From: Silicimonas sp.
Lineage (GTDB): Bacteria > Pseudomonadota > Alphaproteobacteria > Rhodobacterales > Rhodobacteraceae
Direction: 5' to 3'
Assembly: GCA_022340315.1 (NCBI GenBank)
Contig: JAJDOD010000128.1
Coordinates: 1 to 44,498, forward strand
Length of the DNA: 44,498 nucleotides
Position numbers and translations under genes: made by a program. A model generated the notes under the pieces. The model did no database searches, was not told where the DNA came from, and was given only the letters and a program-made list of their open reading frames with translations. Of the stretch, positions 1 to 10,470 are shown piece by piece (positions within the stretch are counted from its first letter, which is position 1; every line of letters starts with the position of its first letter).

Positions 1-279
1 AAGGAGATGTCGATCCCGGCGCTTTATTTCACCAACCTGATCTCGGCGCGTCCGTTGATGGGGCCAGCCGGGGCCGGATCGCTGGCCGAGGTCATCAATG
101 CGGCCATCGCGGGCAAGGACCGGATGGACCGGATGAACGACTTCTTCGACGGGGTCGGCTCGGGCGACACGGCGGGCATCTGGGAAGATAAGCTGAACCT
201 GCGCCCGGATTTCCGCGCGGCGCATCAGAAGAAGCTCGACAAGGCGGCGCGTGCCAAGGCAGCGGAGGCCATGATCTGA
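1..279 (+). CDS. bchY: chlorophyllide reductase subunit BchY, C-terminal fragment (truncated by window start)
   Basis: Open frame from the window edge ending ...[11 protein letters not shown]; stop overlaps the bchZ start (TGATG); position in bchYZ-pufQ order. Confidence 0.85.
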   Translation, partial: KEMSIPALYFTNLISARPLMGPAGAGSLAEVINAAIAGKDRMDRMNDFFDGVGSGDTAGIWEDKLNLRPDFRAAHQKKLDKAARAKAAEAMI

Positions 280-1757
280 TGCTCATTCAGGATCACGACA
301 GGGCAGGCGGGTACTGGGGCGCGGTTTACGCATTCTGTGCCGTCAAGGGCCTTCAGGTCGTGATCGACGGCCCGGTGGGCTGTGAGAATTTGCCGGTGAC
401 CAGCGTCCTGCACTACACGGACGCATTACCCCCCCACGAATTACCCATCGTGGTCACTGGCCTCGGCGAGGAAGAACTGGGACGCGACGGGACCGAAGGC
501 GCGATGAAACGCGCCTGGGGAACGCTTGATCCTGCCCTTCCCGCCGTTGTCGTGACGGGCTCGATTGCCGAGATGATCGGCGGCGGTGTGACGCCCCAGG
601 GAACGTCGATCCAGCGGTTCCTGCCCAGGACCATCGACGAGGATCAGTGGGAGGCCGCCGACCGGGCGATGACCTGGATCTTCACCGAATACGGCATGAC
701 CAAGGGCCGGATGCCGCGCGAGAAGAAACGCGAGGATGGCGCGAAGCCGCGCGTCAATATCCTCGGCCCGATGTACGGCACGTTCAACATGCCGAGCGAT
801 CTGGCCGAGATCCGGCGACTGGTCGAAGGCATTGGCGCCGAGGTCAACATGGTTATGCCGCTCGGGAGCCACCTGGCCGAGATGCGGGACCTGGTGAATG
901 CGGATGTGAACGTCTGCATGTATCGCGAGTTCGGGCGCGGGCTTTGCGAGGTGCTGGGCAAGCCCTATTTGCAGGCACCGATCGGGATCGATTCAACGAC
1001 GCGCTTCCTGCGCAAGCTGGGCGAGTTGCTGGACCTTGACCCCGAACCGTTCATCGAGCGTGAGAAGCATTCGACCATCAAGCCGATCTGGGATCTCTGG
1101 CGCTCGGTCACACAGGATTTCTTCGCGACCGCCGGGTTCGGGATCGTAGCAAACGAGACCTATGCGCGCGGCGTGCGGCATTACCTCGAAAGCGATCTGG
1201 GCTTCCCCTGCGCGTTTGCGGTTGCCCGCGTCGCGGGCACGAAGACGGACAACAACCAGGTGCGGGCGCTGATCGGCGACAAGAAGCCGCTGATCCTGCT
1301 CGGCTCGATCAATGAAAAGATGTACCTGGCCGAGACGAAGGCCGGACACGGACCGAGCCCGGCGTTCATTCCCGCCAGTTTCCCCGGCGCTGCCATCCGA
1401 CGCGCGACCGGAACGCCCTTCATGGGGTACGCGGGAGCGACTTACCTGTTGCAGGAGGTCTGCAACGGGCTTTTCGACGCGCTTTTCCACATCCTGCCGC
1501 TGGGCACCGATCTGGACGCGACCGCCGCCACCCCGACGAAATTGAGGCGCGACATGCCCTGGGACGCCGATGCCCAGGCCGAACTGGATCGGATTGTCGC
1601 CACACACCCCATTCTGACCCGTATTTCCGCCGCCAAGACGCTGCGCGATGCCGCCGAGCACGCCGCGCTGGAAGGTGGTGCGGACCGGGTCGTTATCGAG
1701 ACCGTCAAGGCACTGGCACCCGCCAGCGCCGACGCTGCGAGGGAGGAAACCCAATGA
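279..1757 (+). CDS. bchZ: chlorophyllide reductase subunit BchZ
   Basis: 492 aa, [68 protein letters not shown] is typical of BchZ (nitrogenase-like). Confidence 0.97.
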   Translation: MLIQDHDRAGGYWGAVYAFCAVKGLQVVIDGPVGCENLPVTSVLHYTDALPPHELPIVVTGLGEEELGRDGTEGAMKRAWGTLDPALPAVVVTGSIAEMIGGGVTPQGTSIQRFLPRTIDEDQWEAADRAMTWIFTEYGMTKGRMPREKKREDGAKPRVNILGPMYGTFNMPSDLAEIRRLVEGIGAEVNMVMPLGSHLAEMRDLVNADVNVCMYREFGRGLCEVLGKPYLQAPIGIDSTTRFLRKLGELLDLDPEPFIEREKHSTIKPIWDLWRSVTQDFFATAGFGIVANETYARGVRHYLESDLGFPCAFAVARVAGTKTDNNQVRALIGDKKPLILLGSINEKMYLAETKAGHGPSPAFIPASFPGAAIRRATGTPFMGYAGATYLLQEVCNGLFDALFHILPLGTDLDATAATPTKLRRDMPWDADAQAELDRIVATHPILTRISAAKTLRDAAEHAALEGGADRVVIETVKALAPASADAAREETQ

Positions 1758-1978
1758 CCGACATCACCAACACACCGGTGCCCCGCAGCGCCAGCCGCCA
1801 CAAGCGCGGGACGGAGTTCAAGATCTACTTCACCCTGATTTTCATCCTGGCCATCCCCGTTGGAACGGAACGGTGGATCGCAAACGTGGTGCGCAGGCGC
1901 TCGCTCGACGTGCGGGGGCCGCTGGCCCGCGCCTGGGCGGAAGCGGATCGTATCACCCCGCTCATTTTCTCGGCATGA
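1754..1978 (+). CDS. pufQ: PufQ
   Basis: 74 aa, one TM segment, ATGA overlap with bchZ, lies immediately before pufBA. Confidence 0.9.
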   Translation: MTDITNTPVPRSASRHKRGTEFKIYFTLIFILAIPVGTERWIANVVRRRSLDVRGPLARAWAEADRITPLIFSA

Positions 1979-2027
1979 ACCGCCACGCCGAAAACCAGAT
2001 CCCGAGGGGGAAACCCCGAAGGTCCCA

Positions 2028-2046
2028 GCCGCGAGGGTCTCGCGGC
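2028..2046 (+). promoter_or_regulatory. hairpin in pufQ-pufB leader, just upstream of the pufB RBS
   Basis: GCCGCGAG-GGT-CTCGCGGC, perfect 8-bp inverted repeat; pufB RBS GGAGG follows. Confidence 0.6.
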
Positions 2047-2074
2047 GTCAGCATAACGTTCCGGAGGAAAGTTC

Positions 2075-2224
2075 ATGGCTGATAACTCCGACCTGTCCTT
2101 TACAGGTCTAACCGACGAGCAGGCTCAGGAGCTGCATTCGGTCTATATGGGCGGCCTCTGGCTGTTCGTGATCGTTGCAGTGGTCGCGCACCTAGCGACC
2201 TATATCTGGGCTCCGTGGTTCTGA
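2075..2224 (+). CDS. pufB: LH1 beta polypeptide
   Basis: Read directly: [49 protein letters not shown]; conserved His and WxPW-type C-terminus. Too short for the ORF track. Confidence 0.97.
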   Translation: MADNSDLSFTGLTDEQAQELHSVYMGGLWLFVIVAVVAHLATYIWAPWF

Positions 2225-2234
2225 GGGGATTGAT

Positions 2235-2402
2235 ATGGCAAAATTCTACAAGATTTGGCTCATCTTCGATCCGCGCCGCGTGTTTGTGGCACAAGGCGTC
2301 TTCCTCTTCCTCCTAGCGGTGATGATTCACCTGGTGGTGCTCTCGAACGGTGTGAACTGGTTCGAAAATGCCGCCGCGTCTCGCGCCGCTGCGGACGGAT
2401 AA
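2235..2402 (+). CDS. pufA: LH1 alpha polypeptide
   Basis: Read directly: [55 protein letters not shown]. Too short for the ORF track. Confidence 0.97.
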   Translation: MAKFYKIWLIFDPRRVFVAQGVFLFLLAVMIHLVVLSNGVNWFENAAASRAAADG

Positions 2403-2424
2403 CCACGGGATCGTGCTCGATATC

Positions 2425-2456
2425 GTCGTGGGCGGCGGGCCTCCGTCGCCCACGAC
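2425..2456 (+). promoter_or_regulatory. pufA-pufL intercistronic hairpin (mRNA processing/stability type)
   Basis: GTCGTGGGCG (2425-2434) / CGCCCACGAC (2447-2456), perfect 10-bp stem extendable inward; located between pufA and pufL. Confidence 0.8.
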
Positions 2457-2510
2457 AAACCAAAAGACAAAGGCGGGCCGTGACGGGCGCGCTCAACGGA
2501 GAGTAAGAAG

Positions 2511-3350
2511 ATGGCACTGCTCAGCTTCGAGAGAAAATACCGGGTCCGCGGGGGAACGATCATCGGTGGTGATCTGTTCGATTTCTGGGTCGGGCCGTTC
2601 TATGTCGGGTTCTTCGGGGTCACCACGGCGTTCTTCGCGCTGCTGGGCGCCATCCTGATCTTCTATGGCGCGGCCATGCAGGGGACCTGGAACCCCTGGC
2701 TGGTCAGTATCGAGCCGCCTGACCTGAGTTACGGGCTGGCCGCAGCGCCACTTCTGGAAGGCGGGCTTTGGCAGATCATCACGATCTGCGCCATCGGCGC
2801 CTTTACAAGCTGGGCGCTGCGCGAGGTGGAGATCTGCCGCAAGCTGGGGATCGGGTATCATGTACCCTTCGCCTTCAGCTTCGCGATCCTCGCCTATGTC
2901 ACGCTGGTGGTCTTCCGGCCGCTCTTGATGGGCGCCTGGGGGCACGGCTTCCCCTATGGCATCTTCAGCCATCTCGACTGGGTGTCGAACACCGGCTACG
3001 CCTACCTCCACTTCCATTACAACCCGGCGCATATGCTGGCGGTGACGCTGTTCTTCACCACCTGCCTCGCGCTCGCGCTTCACGGCGGGCTGATCCTCTC
3101 CGCAGCCAACCCGGAAAAGGGCGAGGTGATGAAGACGCCGGATCACGAAGACACGTTCTTCCGCGATTTCATCGGCTATTCGATCGGGCCGCTCGGCATT
3201 CACCGGCTGGGCTATCTGCTGGCGATCAACGCCGTCTTCTTCAGTGCCGTCTGTATCATCATCTCGGGCCCGGTCTGGACCAAGGGCTGGCCGGAGTGGT
3301 GGAACTGGTGGCTCGAGCTGCCGATCTGGGGCAGCCAGGTGGGGTTCTGA
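2511..3350 (+). CDS. pufL: photosynthetic reaction center L subunit
   Basis: 279 aa [36 protein letters not shown]..., typical PufL. Confidence 0.99.
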   Translation: MALLSFERKYRVRGGTIIGGDLFDFWVGPFYVGFFGVTTAFFALLGAILIFYGAAMQGTWNPWLVSIEPPDLSYGLAAAPLLEGGLWQIITICAIGAFTSWALREVEICRKLGIGYHVPFAFSFAILAYVTLVVFRPLLMGAWGHGFPYGIFSHLDWVSNTGYAYLHFHYNPAHMLAVTLFFTTCLALALHGGLILSAANPEKGEVMKTPDHEDTFFRDFIGYSIGPLGIHRLGYLLAINAVFFSAVCIIISGPVWTKGWPEWWNWWLELPIWGSQVGF

Positions 3351-3353
3351 GCT

Positions 3354-4340
3354 ATGATCACGGAATATCAGAACATCTTTAACCAGGTGCAGGTCCGCGG
3401 ACCGGCCGAAATGGGCACCGACGATTACGGCACACTGACCGAGGACCGGTCGAGCAAGACAGGGTTTTCGAGCCTGCTGGGCTGGTTCGCCAACGCGCAG
3501 CTTGGGCCGATCAACCTTGGCATGGCAGGCGTCGTCTCGCTGGCCTCCGGGCTGGTCTGGCTGAACATCATCGGGTTCAACATGCTGGCGCAGGTCGACT
3601 GGTCGATCTCGGAGTTCATCCGGCAGCTGTTCTGGCTGGCGCTTGAACCGCCCGCGCCGGAGTACGGCCTGACGATCCCACCGCTGAACGATGGCGGATG
3701 GTACATCATCGCCAGTTTCTTCCTGCTCTTCTCGGTGATGGCCTGGTGGTACCGGGCGTACCAGCTGGCCGCCGAGCAGAAGCTGGGAAAGCACATCTTC
3801 TGGGCCTTCGGCGCGGCGATCTGGCTGTTCCTGGTGCTGGGTCTGTTCCGTCCGATCCTGATGGGGTCGTGGTCGGAGGCGGTGCCCTACGGCATCTTCG
3901 CGCATCTCGACTGGACCACGGCGTTCAGCATTCGCTACGGCAACCTCTACTACAACCCGTTCCACTGTCTGAGCATCGTGTTCCTCTACGGCTCGGCGCT
4001 GCTTTTCGCGATGCACGGCGGCACGATCCTGTCGGTCACGCGCTATGGCGGTGACCGCGAGCTTGAGCAGATCATCGACCGGGGCACGGCCACCGAGCGC
4101 GCCGCGCTCTTCTGGCGCTGGACGATGGGTTTCAATGCGACGATGGAAGGCATTCACCGCTGGGCCTGGTGGTTCGCGGTGTTGACGCCGATCACCGGCG
4201 GCATCGGTATCCTGCTGACCGGCACCGTTGTCGACAACTGGTTCATCTGGGCGCAGGAGCACCACTTCGCACCGAGCTATGACGGTGCCTATGGCTACGA
4301 CGCCTACGGGTCGTATGAAGCCTTTATCGGGAAGGAATAA
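3354..4340 (+). CDS. pufM: photosynthetic reaction center M subunit
   Basis: 328 aa [21 protein letters not shown]..., typical PufM. Confidence 0.99.
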   Translation: MITEYQNIFNQVQVRGPAEMGTDDYGTLTEDRSSKTGFSSLLGWFANAQLGPINLGMAGVVSLASGLVWLNIIGFNMLAQVDWSISEFIRQLFWLALEPPAPEYGLTIPPLNDGGWYIIASFFLLFSVMAWWYRAYQLAAEQKLGKHIFWAFGAAIWLFLVLGLFRPILMGSWSEAVPYGIFAHLDWTTAFSIRYGNLYYNPFHCLSIVFLYGSALLFAMHGGTILSVTRYGGDRELEQIIDRGTATERAALFWRWTMGFNATMEGIHRWAWWFAVLTPITGGIGILLTGTVVDNWFIWAQEHHFAPSYDGAYGYDAYGSYEAFIGKE

Positions 4341-4344
4341 GCAC

Positions 4345-5367
4345 ATGTTCGACAAGCTCATGAACTTCCCCAAGTGGTTCGGTGACTGGAACAAGAACAA
4401 CCCGACCGACATCTACGGACCCATCATCGTGATGGGCGTGGCCGGGACGGCGGTGATCGCGGTGGTGGCACTTCTCGCCTTCGGTCAGCCCTTCGCGACG
4501 AACAGCCTGCAGACCGGCCCGCGCGGCATCGGCATGTCGGTGCCCGAGTTCAAGTCGGACCTTGCCACGCCCGATCCGGGGATCGCGGCGCTGGCCGAGA
4601 TCGGTGAGCAGGACGGCGACATCATCGCGGCGATGCAGGCCTGGACGGGTATCCCGAACCTGTTCGAGGATCCCGACAGCTATCAGACCGCCGTCGCCGG
4701 GCTGATGATCTCGATGACCCAGAACATCAACGAGAACTGGGATGGTCACGTGAACGCCAACAAGCAGGTCGGCGTCACCTGCTATACCTGCCATCGGGGC
4801 CAGCCGGTTCCGTCGGAGGTCTGGTATTCGATCACACCCGTGAACACCAATATGGCGGGCTGGTCGGCCAATCAGAACCGGGCGACGTCGAATTCGCAGT
4901 TCACGTCGCTGCCCTCGGATCAGCTGGAGACCTACCTGGTCGATGCGCAGGCCATCGCGGTGCATGACCTGGAAAGCCGTGCCGCGGGCATCCCCGGCAA
5001 GGACGGCTATCCCGGCATCCAGCACGCCGAGCGCACCTTTGCGCTGATGAACTACTTCGCCAACTCGCTCGGCGTGAATTGCGTTTTCTGCCACAACACC
5101 CGCGCCTTCTACGACGCGGGGCAGGTGACGTCGCAATGGGCGACGGCATCGCTGGGTATCCTGATGGTTCAGGAGCTCAACAACGACTACATCGTGCCGG
5201 TTGGCGCTCTTTTGCCCGAAGAGCGACTGAACCCGCGCACCGGTGACGTGCCGAAGCTGGCCTGCAAGACCTGCCACAAGGGGTATCAGCAGCCGCTTCA
5301 AGGCACTGACGTAATAGGCAACTGGCCTCAGCTGCAGAGCACCGACGCGGTGATTGACCTGCCCTGA
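4345..5367 (+). CDS. pufC: reaction-center-bound cytochrome c subunit, three CXXCH motifs (triheme)
   Basis: MFDKLMNFPKWFGDWNKNNPTDIYGPIIVMGVAG...; heme motifs CYTCH, CVFCH, CKTCH; start trimmed from the 4228 ORF to the ATG after pufM. Confidence 0.95.
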   Translation: MFDKLMNFPKWFGDWNKNNPTDIYGPIIVMGVAGTAVIAVVALLAFGQPFATNSLQTGPRGIGMSVPEFKSDLATPDPGIAALAEIGEQDGDIIAAMQAWTGIPNLFEDPDSYQTAVAGLMISMTQNINENWDGHVNANKQVGVTCYTCHRGQPVPSEVWYSITPVNTNMAGWSANQNRATSNSQFTSLPSDQLETYLVDAQAIAVHDLESRAAGIPGKDGYPGIQHAERTFALMNYFANSLGVNCVFCHNTRAFYDAGQVTSQWATASLGILMVQELNNDYIVPVGALLPEERLNPRTGDVPKLACKTCHKGYQQPLQGTDVIGNWPQLQSTDAVIDLP

Positions 5368-5442
5368 ACGCAGTTTCCTGACGAGGTTCGGTCCCGCGGG
5401 CAACAGGGGCCGGGCAACAGGGATGCACCATCCCGCATCCCG

Positions 5443-5497
5443 ATCCTGGCTTGCCAGGATAAAGGCGGCGCATTCTCCGTTCCCTGAATGCGCCGCC
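5443..5497 (+). terminator. tandem hairpins downstream of pufC (3' end or processing of puf mRNA)
   Basis: ATCCTGGC-TT-GCCAGGAT (5443-5460) then GGCGGCGCATTC-N10-GAATGCGCCGCC (5464-5475/5486-5497); no U tract. Confidence 0.6.
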
Positions 5498-5534
5498 ATA
5501 CCCGCCCGAACCAGGGAACGAAGGGAGCATTGCC

Positions 5535-7448
5535 ATGACCACGACCCCGCTGCTTGACCGGATCGCCGGCCCGTCCGATCTGAAGCGCTTTTCGGATGCG
5601 GAGCTGACCGAGCTTGCGCGCGAGTTGCGACGCGAGGTGATCGAGGTGGTGAGCCAGACCGGCGGCCACCTTGGATCGTCGCTGGGCGTGGTGGAGCTGA
5701 CGGTCGCGATCCATGCCGTTTTCAACACGCCGATGGACAAGCTGATCTGGGATGTCGGCCACCAGTGCTATCCGCACAAGGTCATCACCGGTCGCCGCGA
5801 GCGAATGACGACGCTGCGCCAGAAGGACGGGCTTTCAGGCTTCACCAAGCGGGACGAGAGCGAGTTCGACCCGTTCGGCGCGGCGCATTCCTCGACCTCG
5901 ATTTCCGCCGCGCTCGGCTTTGCCGTGGGCCGCGACATGGGGCGGCCGACAGGCGATGCGATTGCCGTGATCGGCGACGGCTCGATAAGTGCGGGCATGG
6001 CCTATGAGGCGCTGAACAACGCCGGTGCGCACGGGCGGCGGCTGATCGTCATCCTGAACGACAACGAGATGTCGATCGCGCCGCCGGTGGGGGCGATGTC
6101 GTCCTATCTCTCGGGTCTCTATGCCGCGACGCCCGCGCCGATGAAGGCGCTGGCCGAGGGGATGGAAGCTCTGATGCCGCCGCCGATGCGCGAGGGCGCG
6201 CGGCGGGCGCGCCAGCTTGTGACCGGGCAGGGGCTTTCGGGCACGCTCTTCGAGGAGCTTGGTTTCGACTACATGGGGCCGATTGACGGGCATGACATGG
6301 GGCAGCTTCTCTCGGCCTTGCGCACGGTCAAGACCAGGGCCGAGGGGCCGGTTCTGATCCATGCCTGCACCGTGAAGGGCAAGGGCTATGCGCCTGCCGA
6401 GCAAAGCTCGGACAAGTATCACGGGGTCTCGAAGTTCGACGTCGAGACCGGCGCGCAGGCGAAATCGAAGCCGAATGCGCCGAGTTACACGAGCGTTTTC
6501 GGCAAGACGCTGGCCGACGAGGCCTCGCGCGATCCGCGGATCGTGGCGGTGACTGCGGCGATGCCGTCGGGGACCGGCGTCAACATCATGGCCGAGCGGT
6601 TTCCGGCGCGCGTATTCGACGTGGGCATCGCCGAGCAGCATGGCGTGACCTTCGCCGCCGGCATGGCGGCGAGCGGGCTTCGGCCGTTCTGCGCGATCTA
6701 CTCGACCTTCCTGCAGCGGGGTTACGACCAGGTGGTGCATGACGTGGCGCTGCAGGGTCTGCCGGTGCGTTTCGCCATCGACCGGGCAGGGCTTGTGGGG
6801 GCTGACGGGGCGACCCATGCGGGCGCCTTCGACGTTGGGTACCTGTGCAACCTCCCGGGCTTCACGGTGATGGCGGCGGCGGACGAGGCGGAGCTTGTTC
6901 ACATGGTGGCAACGGCGGCGCAGCATGACAGCGGGCCGATCGCCTTCCGCTATCCGCGCGGCAACGGTGTGGGCGTGCAGATGCCCGAGCGGGGCGAGGT
7001 GCTGGAGATCGGCAAGGGCCGGGTTGTGCGCGAGGGCGCCGACCTGGCGATCCTGTCTTTCGGGGCGGGGCTGGCCGACGCGCTTGGGGCGGCGGAGTTG
7101 CTCGAGGCCGAGGGCATCGGCGTGACGGTGGCGGATGCGCGGTTTGCGAAGCCGCTGGATACCGGTTTGGTCGAGCGTCTTGCGCGCGAACACGGTGCGC
7201 TCATCACGCTGGAGCACGGGGCCGAGGGCGGTTTCGGTTCGATGGTGCTGCATCACCTGGCGCGGGCAGGCCTTCTGGATGGCGGACTGGCGATCCGGCC
7301 GATGACGCTGCCGGACCGGTTCATCCACCAGGCGAGCCCGGCGGAGATGTATGCCGATGCGGGCTTGACGGTGGGGGATATCTGCCGGACCGCGACCGCA
7401 ATGCTGCGGCCCGATCGGAATGTGGTCGATTTCGGGGCACGCGCCTGA
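5535..7448 (+). CDS. dxs: 1-deoxy-D-xylulose-5-phosphate synthase
   Basis: 637 aa, typical DXS sequence ([21 protein letters not shown]..., [18 protein letters not shown]). Confidence 0.97.
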   Translation: MTTTPLLDRIAGPSDLKRFSDAELTELARELRREVIEVVSQTGGHLGSSLGVVELTVAIHAVFNTPMDKLIWDVGHQCYPHKVITGRRERMTTLRQKDGLSGFTKRDESEFDPFGAAHSSTSISAALGFAVGRDMGRPTGDAIAVIGDGSISAGMAYEALNNAGAHGRRLIVILNDNEMSIAPPVGAMSSYLSGLYAATPAPMKALAEGMEALMPPPMREGARRARQLVTGQGLSGTLFEELGFDYMGPIDGHDMGQLLSALRTVKTRAEGPVLIHACTVKGKGYAPAEQSSDKYHGVSKFDVETGAQAKSKPNAPSYTSVFGKTLADEASRDPRIVAVTAAMPSGTGVNIMAERFPARVFDVGIAEQHGVTFAAGMAASGLRPFCAIYSTFLQRGYDQVVHDVALQGLPVRFAIDRAGLVGADGATHAGAFDVGYLCNLPGFTVMAAADEAELVHMVATAAQHDSGPIAFRYPRGNGVGVQMPERGEVLEIGKGRVVREGADLAILSFGAGLADALGAAELLEAEGIGVTVADARFAKPLDTGLVERLAREHGALITLEHGAEGGFGSMVLHHLARAGLLDGGLAIRPMTLPDRFIHQASPAEMYADAGLTVGDICRTATAMLRPDRNVVDFGARA

Positions 7449-7456
7449 GGGCGATG

Positions 7457-7506
7457 GCGCCGGCTTTGCCGCCTCACACTCCCCCAGAGTATTTGCGGGC
7501 CGATGA
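7457..7506 (+). repeat. dispersed hairpin + GTATTT..GATGA element, copy 1
   Basis: GGCGCCGGCTTTGCCGCC...CCCCCAGAGTATTTGCGGGCCGATGA after the dxs stop; matches other copies in this window. Confidence 0.55.
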
Positions 7507-7516
7507 TCCGGGTGGA

Positions 7517-8047
7517 TCAGGCTGAAGCGTCGGTTCCGAAGATTTTTGCGCCGTGCTCGTCGAGGTAGATCCTGAGCCAGGGCGTGAAGCGCGCCGGGAA
7601 GCGCGCGACCATCTGCGTCAGTTCGCGCCAGGTGACCCAGCGGGTTTCCATCACTTCGTCGGGGTTTGGCGCGATGGCGAGATCAGCCGGCGCTTCCGCG
7701 GTGAAGAGATCGACCAGTTCGTGTTCGATCAGACCTTTGCCGACGTCGGCGCGGTACTCGATCCGGTCGCGGTGAACCGGGGTCAGGCCGGTGATCCCCA
7801 GTTCCTCGTCCAGCCGGCGCAGTGCGCAATCCAGCGGGCTTTCGTCCCACTCGGGGTGCGTGCAGCAGGTGTTCGCCCAGAGACCGGGCGTGTGGTACTT
7901 GCCCATCGCGCGGCGCTGGATCAGCACCTTGTCGCCGGACATGACGAAGACCGAAACCGCCTTGTGCCGGAGACCGCGCTGATGCGCCTCCAGCTTCTCG
8001 ACGGGGGTCAACTGACCGTCGACCCAGGTGGGGATCATGATCGTCAT
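7517..8047 (-). CDS. idi: isopentenyl-diphosphate delta-isomerase (type I)
   Basis: 176 aa, Nudix-like IDI: RRAMGKYHTPGLWANTCCTHPEWDESPLDCALRRLDEELGI. Confidence 0.93.
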   Translation of the reverse strand: MTIMIPTWVDGQLTPVEKLEAHQRGLRHKAVSVFVMSGDKVLIQRRAMGKYHTPGLWANTCCTHPEWDESPLDCALRRLDEELGITGLTPVHRDRIEYRADVGKGLIEHELVDLFTAEAPADLAIAPNPDEVMETRWVTWRELTQMVARFPARFTPWLRIYLDEHGAKIFGTDASA

Positions 8048-9225
8048 GTGTATTCCGGGCGCACCAGGCCGGTGAGATGCGCGATGTTCTTGAAGCCGAT
8101 CCTGATATGGGCGAGCGGGCGCGAGCGCACAAGCTTCTTGTTCATGTAGGCCTCGAAGGTGAGGCGCTGCACGTCGACGTCGTGGCAGAGCGAGACGAAG
8201 CGTTCGCGGCGTTCGTCGGACTTGTAATAGGCGTCCTGCATCGAGCGGAGGACGCGGAAGACCATCTTGTGCTCGCCCATGAAGAGCTTGCGGGCGAGTT
8301 TCAGGTCGGAGACGCGGCCCGAGGCAAGGCAGGCGGCGGCGGCGGTGGCGGCGACGCGCCCGCCCATCATGGCGTAGTAGATGCCCTCGCCCGAGGAGGG
8401 GGCGACCACGCCGGCGGCATCACCAGCGAGCACGAGGTCCTTGCCGTTGTCCCAGCGGTCCATCGGGCGGAGCGGGATCGGCGCGCCTTCCTTGCGTAAG
8501 GTTTCGCAGTTTTCGAGGCCCGAGGCGCGGCGTAGGGCGGCGGTGGCGTCCTTCAGCGAAACGTCCGGGTTCTCGGTTCCCATGCCGACGCTTGTTGTGG
8601 AGCCGTGCGGGAAGACCCAGCCGTAGAAGTCGGGCGAGATCGCGCCGTCATAGACCACGTCGCAGCGCATCGGGTCGTAGACGTCGTTCTTCGGCGGGGC
8701 CGCGATGATCTCGTGATAGGCGAAGACCAGGGGCACCTTGTCGGCGTCCTTCACCTCGCCAAGCGCGACGCGGGACTTGGCGCCGTCCGCGCCGATGATG
8801 AGCCTGGTCGAGAGCGCCTTTTCCTCGCCCGTGGCCTTCTCGCGGAAGATCACGCGGGTGTCGCCATCGCGCTCGATCCTGAGGAAGGTGCCTTCGTGGT
8901 AATCGGCCCCGGCCTTCACGGCGCGGTCGCGCAGGAAGGGGTCGAAATCCTTGCGGTCGACCATGCCGACGAAGCCGTTCTCGATCGGGATGTCCACCTT
9001 GCGGCCGGTGGGCGAGATCATACGGGCGGTGTTCACCTTGGTCAGAAGCTGGTCTTCGCCGATGTCGAAGTCCTGCATCAGGCGGGGTGGGATCGCGCCT
9101 CCGCAGGGTTTGATCCGGCCTGCACGGTCGATCATCGCCACGCGCACGCCGCTTCTGGCGAGGTCTTCGGCGGCAGTTGCCCCGGCGGGGCCGCCACCGA
9201 CCACTATGACGTCATAATCCATCAT
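8044..9225 (-). CDS. bchP: geranylgeranyl diphosphate/bacteriochlorophyll reductase
   Basis: 393 aa, FAD motif DVIVVGGGPAGATAAEDLARSG, IDRAGRIKPCGGAIPPRL typical of BchP. Confidence 0.96.
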   Translation of the reverse strand: MMDYDVIVVGGGPAGATAAEDLARSGVRVAMIDRAGRIKPCGGAIPPRLMQDFDIGEDQLLTKVNTARMISPTGRKVDIPIENGFVGMVDRKDFDPFLRDRAVKAGADYHEGTFLRIERDGDTRVIFREKATGEEKALSTRLIIGADGAKSRVALGEVKDADKVPLVFAYHEIIAAPPKNDVYDPMRCDVVYDGAISPDFYGWVFPHGSTTSVGMGTENPDVSLKDATAALRRASGLENCETLRKEGAPIPLRPMDRWDNGKDLVLAGDAAGVVAPSSGEGIYYAMMGGRVAATAAAACLASGRVSDLKLARKLFMGEHKMVFRVLRSMQDAYYKSDERRERFVSLCHDVDVQRLTFEAYMNKKLVRSRPLAHIRIGFKNIAHLTGLVRPEYT

Positions 9226-10470
9226 TCACTCCCCCGGTTGCATCATCGGTGCGGGTTTAAGGAGCCGGAGCGCGACCAGCGCGGCGGCAAGGAAAAGAAC
9301 GGCCTCGAGCCCGAAGACGAGGCCATAGGCGGCGCTGTCGGAGAAGGCGAGGCGGGCAAGGTCGAGCGTTCCGGTAGCCACCAGCCCGGCGAGACCGGCG
9401 GCGATGGCCTGGGCCGCGCCGAAGACACCCATGCGGGTGCCGGTGGAGCCGGCGCGCTCGGCGGCCAACCGCATCATCGAGCCTATGGCGCCGACGACGA
9501 AGAGGCCGTTGCCGAAGCCGAGGATGACGGTGAAGGGCACGAGCGCCGCGCCTGCTCCGAGGCCCATGAGGCCGAGCGCCGAGATCACGCAGCCCAGCAC
9601 TGCCCAGCCGCGCAGAGACCCGAGGCGGAACGTCGAGAGCGCGCCCGCGGCGATCATGCCTGCGAGTGCCGCGCCATCTTTGCCGCCGGAGAGCCTGGTC
9701 GAGGCATCGGGTGTCAGGCCGTGGATGTGCCCGGCAAAGGGTTCGAGTACCAGTTCGCTGAGGTAGAAGGCGAAGATCGACAGGAACACGAAGCCTGTGA
9801 AGGCGCGCGCCGCCGGATCGGCCCAGGTGGCACGGAGAGCGGGGCCCAGCGAGGGTTCGTCGGGTTGCGGCACGCTGCCGAGGCGGCGCTCGATGCCCCA
9901 GGTGCCAAGCATCGCGATGACGAGCGCGATTGCGGCAACCACGGGGACGACCAGCATCAGGCGGTCGGGCGAGTAGGGTTTCAGCGCGATGCCGGTGCCG
10001 ATCGAGGCGATGATGGCGCCGGCGATCAGCGTCAGCCAGGCGATGGTCGCGGCGGCGCCCTTGCGGCTGTCGGGGGCGGCGGTGGCGAGGAGGGCGAGGA
10101 AGCTGGTGCCCGCCGCGCCGATTCCGAAGCCGATGGCCATGTAGGCGAGCGTCCAGACGGCGATGGCGACGCCGGTGGACGGCGCAAAGGCGATGGCCCA
10201 GGCGGTTGCGACCAGGCCGAGGCCGACGCAGGCGATGCCTCCGTGGATGAATGGTGTGCGCCCGCCCATTGCGTCGGACCGGTGCCCCCAGACAGGTCGG
10301 GTGATCTGGACGGCGTAGTGAAGGGCCACGAGAAGGCCCGGCAAGAGCGCGGGAAGCGCAAGCTCGACGGTCATCAGGCGGTTGAAGAGATTGACGGGAA
10401 GTGCGGCGAGCCCGCCTATTGCGGCGTTGACGAGGCAGAGCCTCAGGATGCCGCCCCAGCCCAGTGTCAT
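9226..10470 (-). CDS. BCH/PucC-family MFS transporter (bchG-bchP linked)
   Basis: Start MTLGWGGILRLCLVNAAIGGLAALPVNLFNRLMTVELALPALLPGLLVALHYAVQITRPVWGHRSDAMGGRTPFI; ATGA overlap with bchG; ORF-track start at 10695 trimmed. Confidence 0.85.
   Translation of the reverse strand: MTLGWGGILRLCLVNAAIGGLAALPVNLFNRLMTVELALPALLPGLLVALHYAVQITRPVWGHRSDAMGGRTPFIHGGIACVGLGLVATAWAIAFAPSTGVAIAVWTLAYMAIGFGIGAAGTSFLALLATAAPDSRKGAAATIAWLTLIAGAIIASIGTGIALKPYSPDRLMLVVPVVAAIALVIAMLGTWGIERRLGSVPQPDEPSLGPALRATWADPAARAFTGFVFLSIFAFYLSELVLEPFAGHIHGLTPDASTRLSGGKDGAALAGMIAAGALSTFRLGSLRGWAVLGCVISALGLMGLGAGAALVPFTVILGFGNGLFVVGAIGSMMRLAAERAGSTGTRMGVFGAAQAIAAGLAGLVATGTLDLARLAFSDSAAYGLVFGLEAVLFLAAALVALRLLKPAPMMQPGE

Noticed and set aside
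2493-4412. 639-aa minus-strand ORF antisense to pufLM
   Set aside because: Asp/Arg/Glu-rich shadow frame of pufL and pufM.
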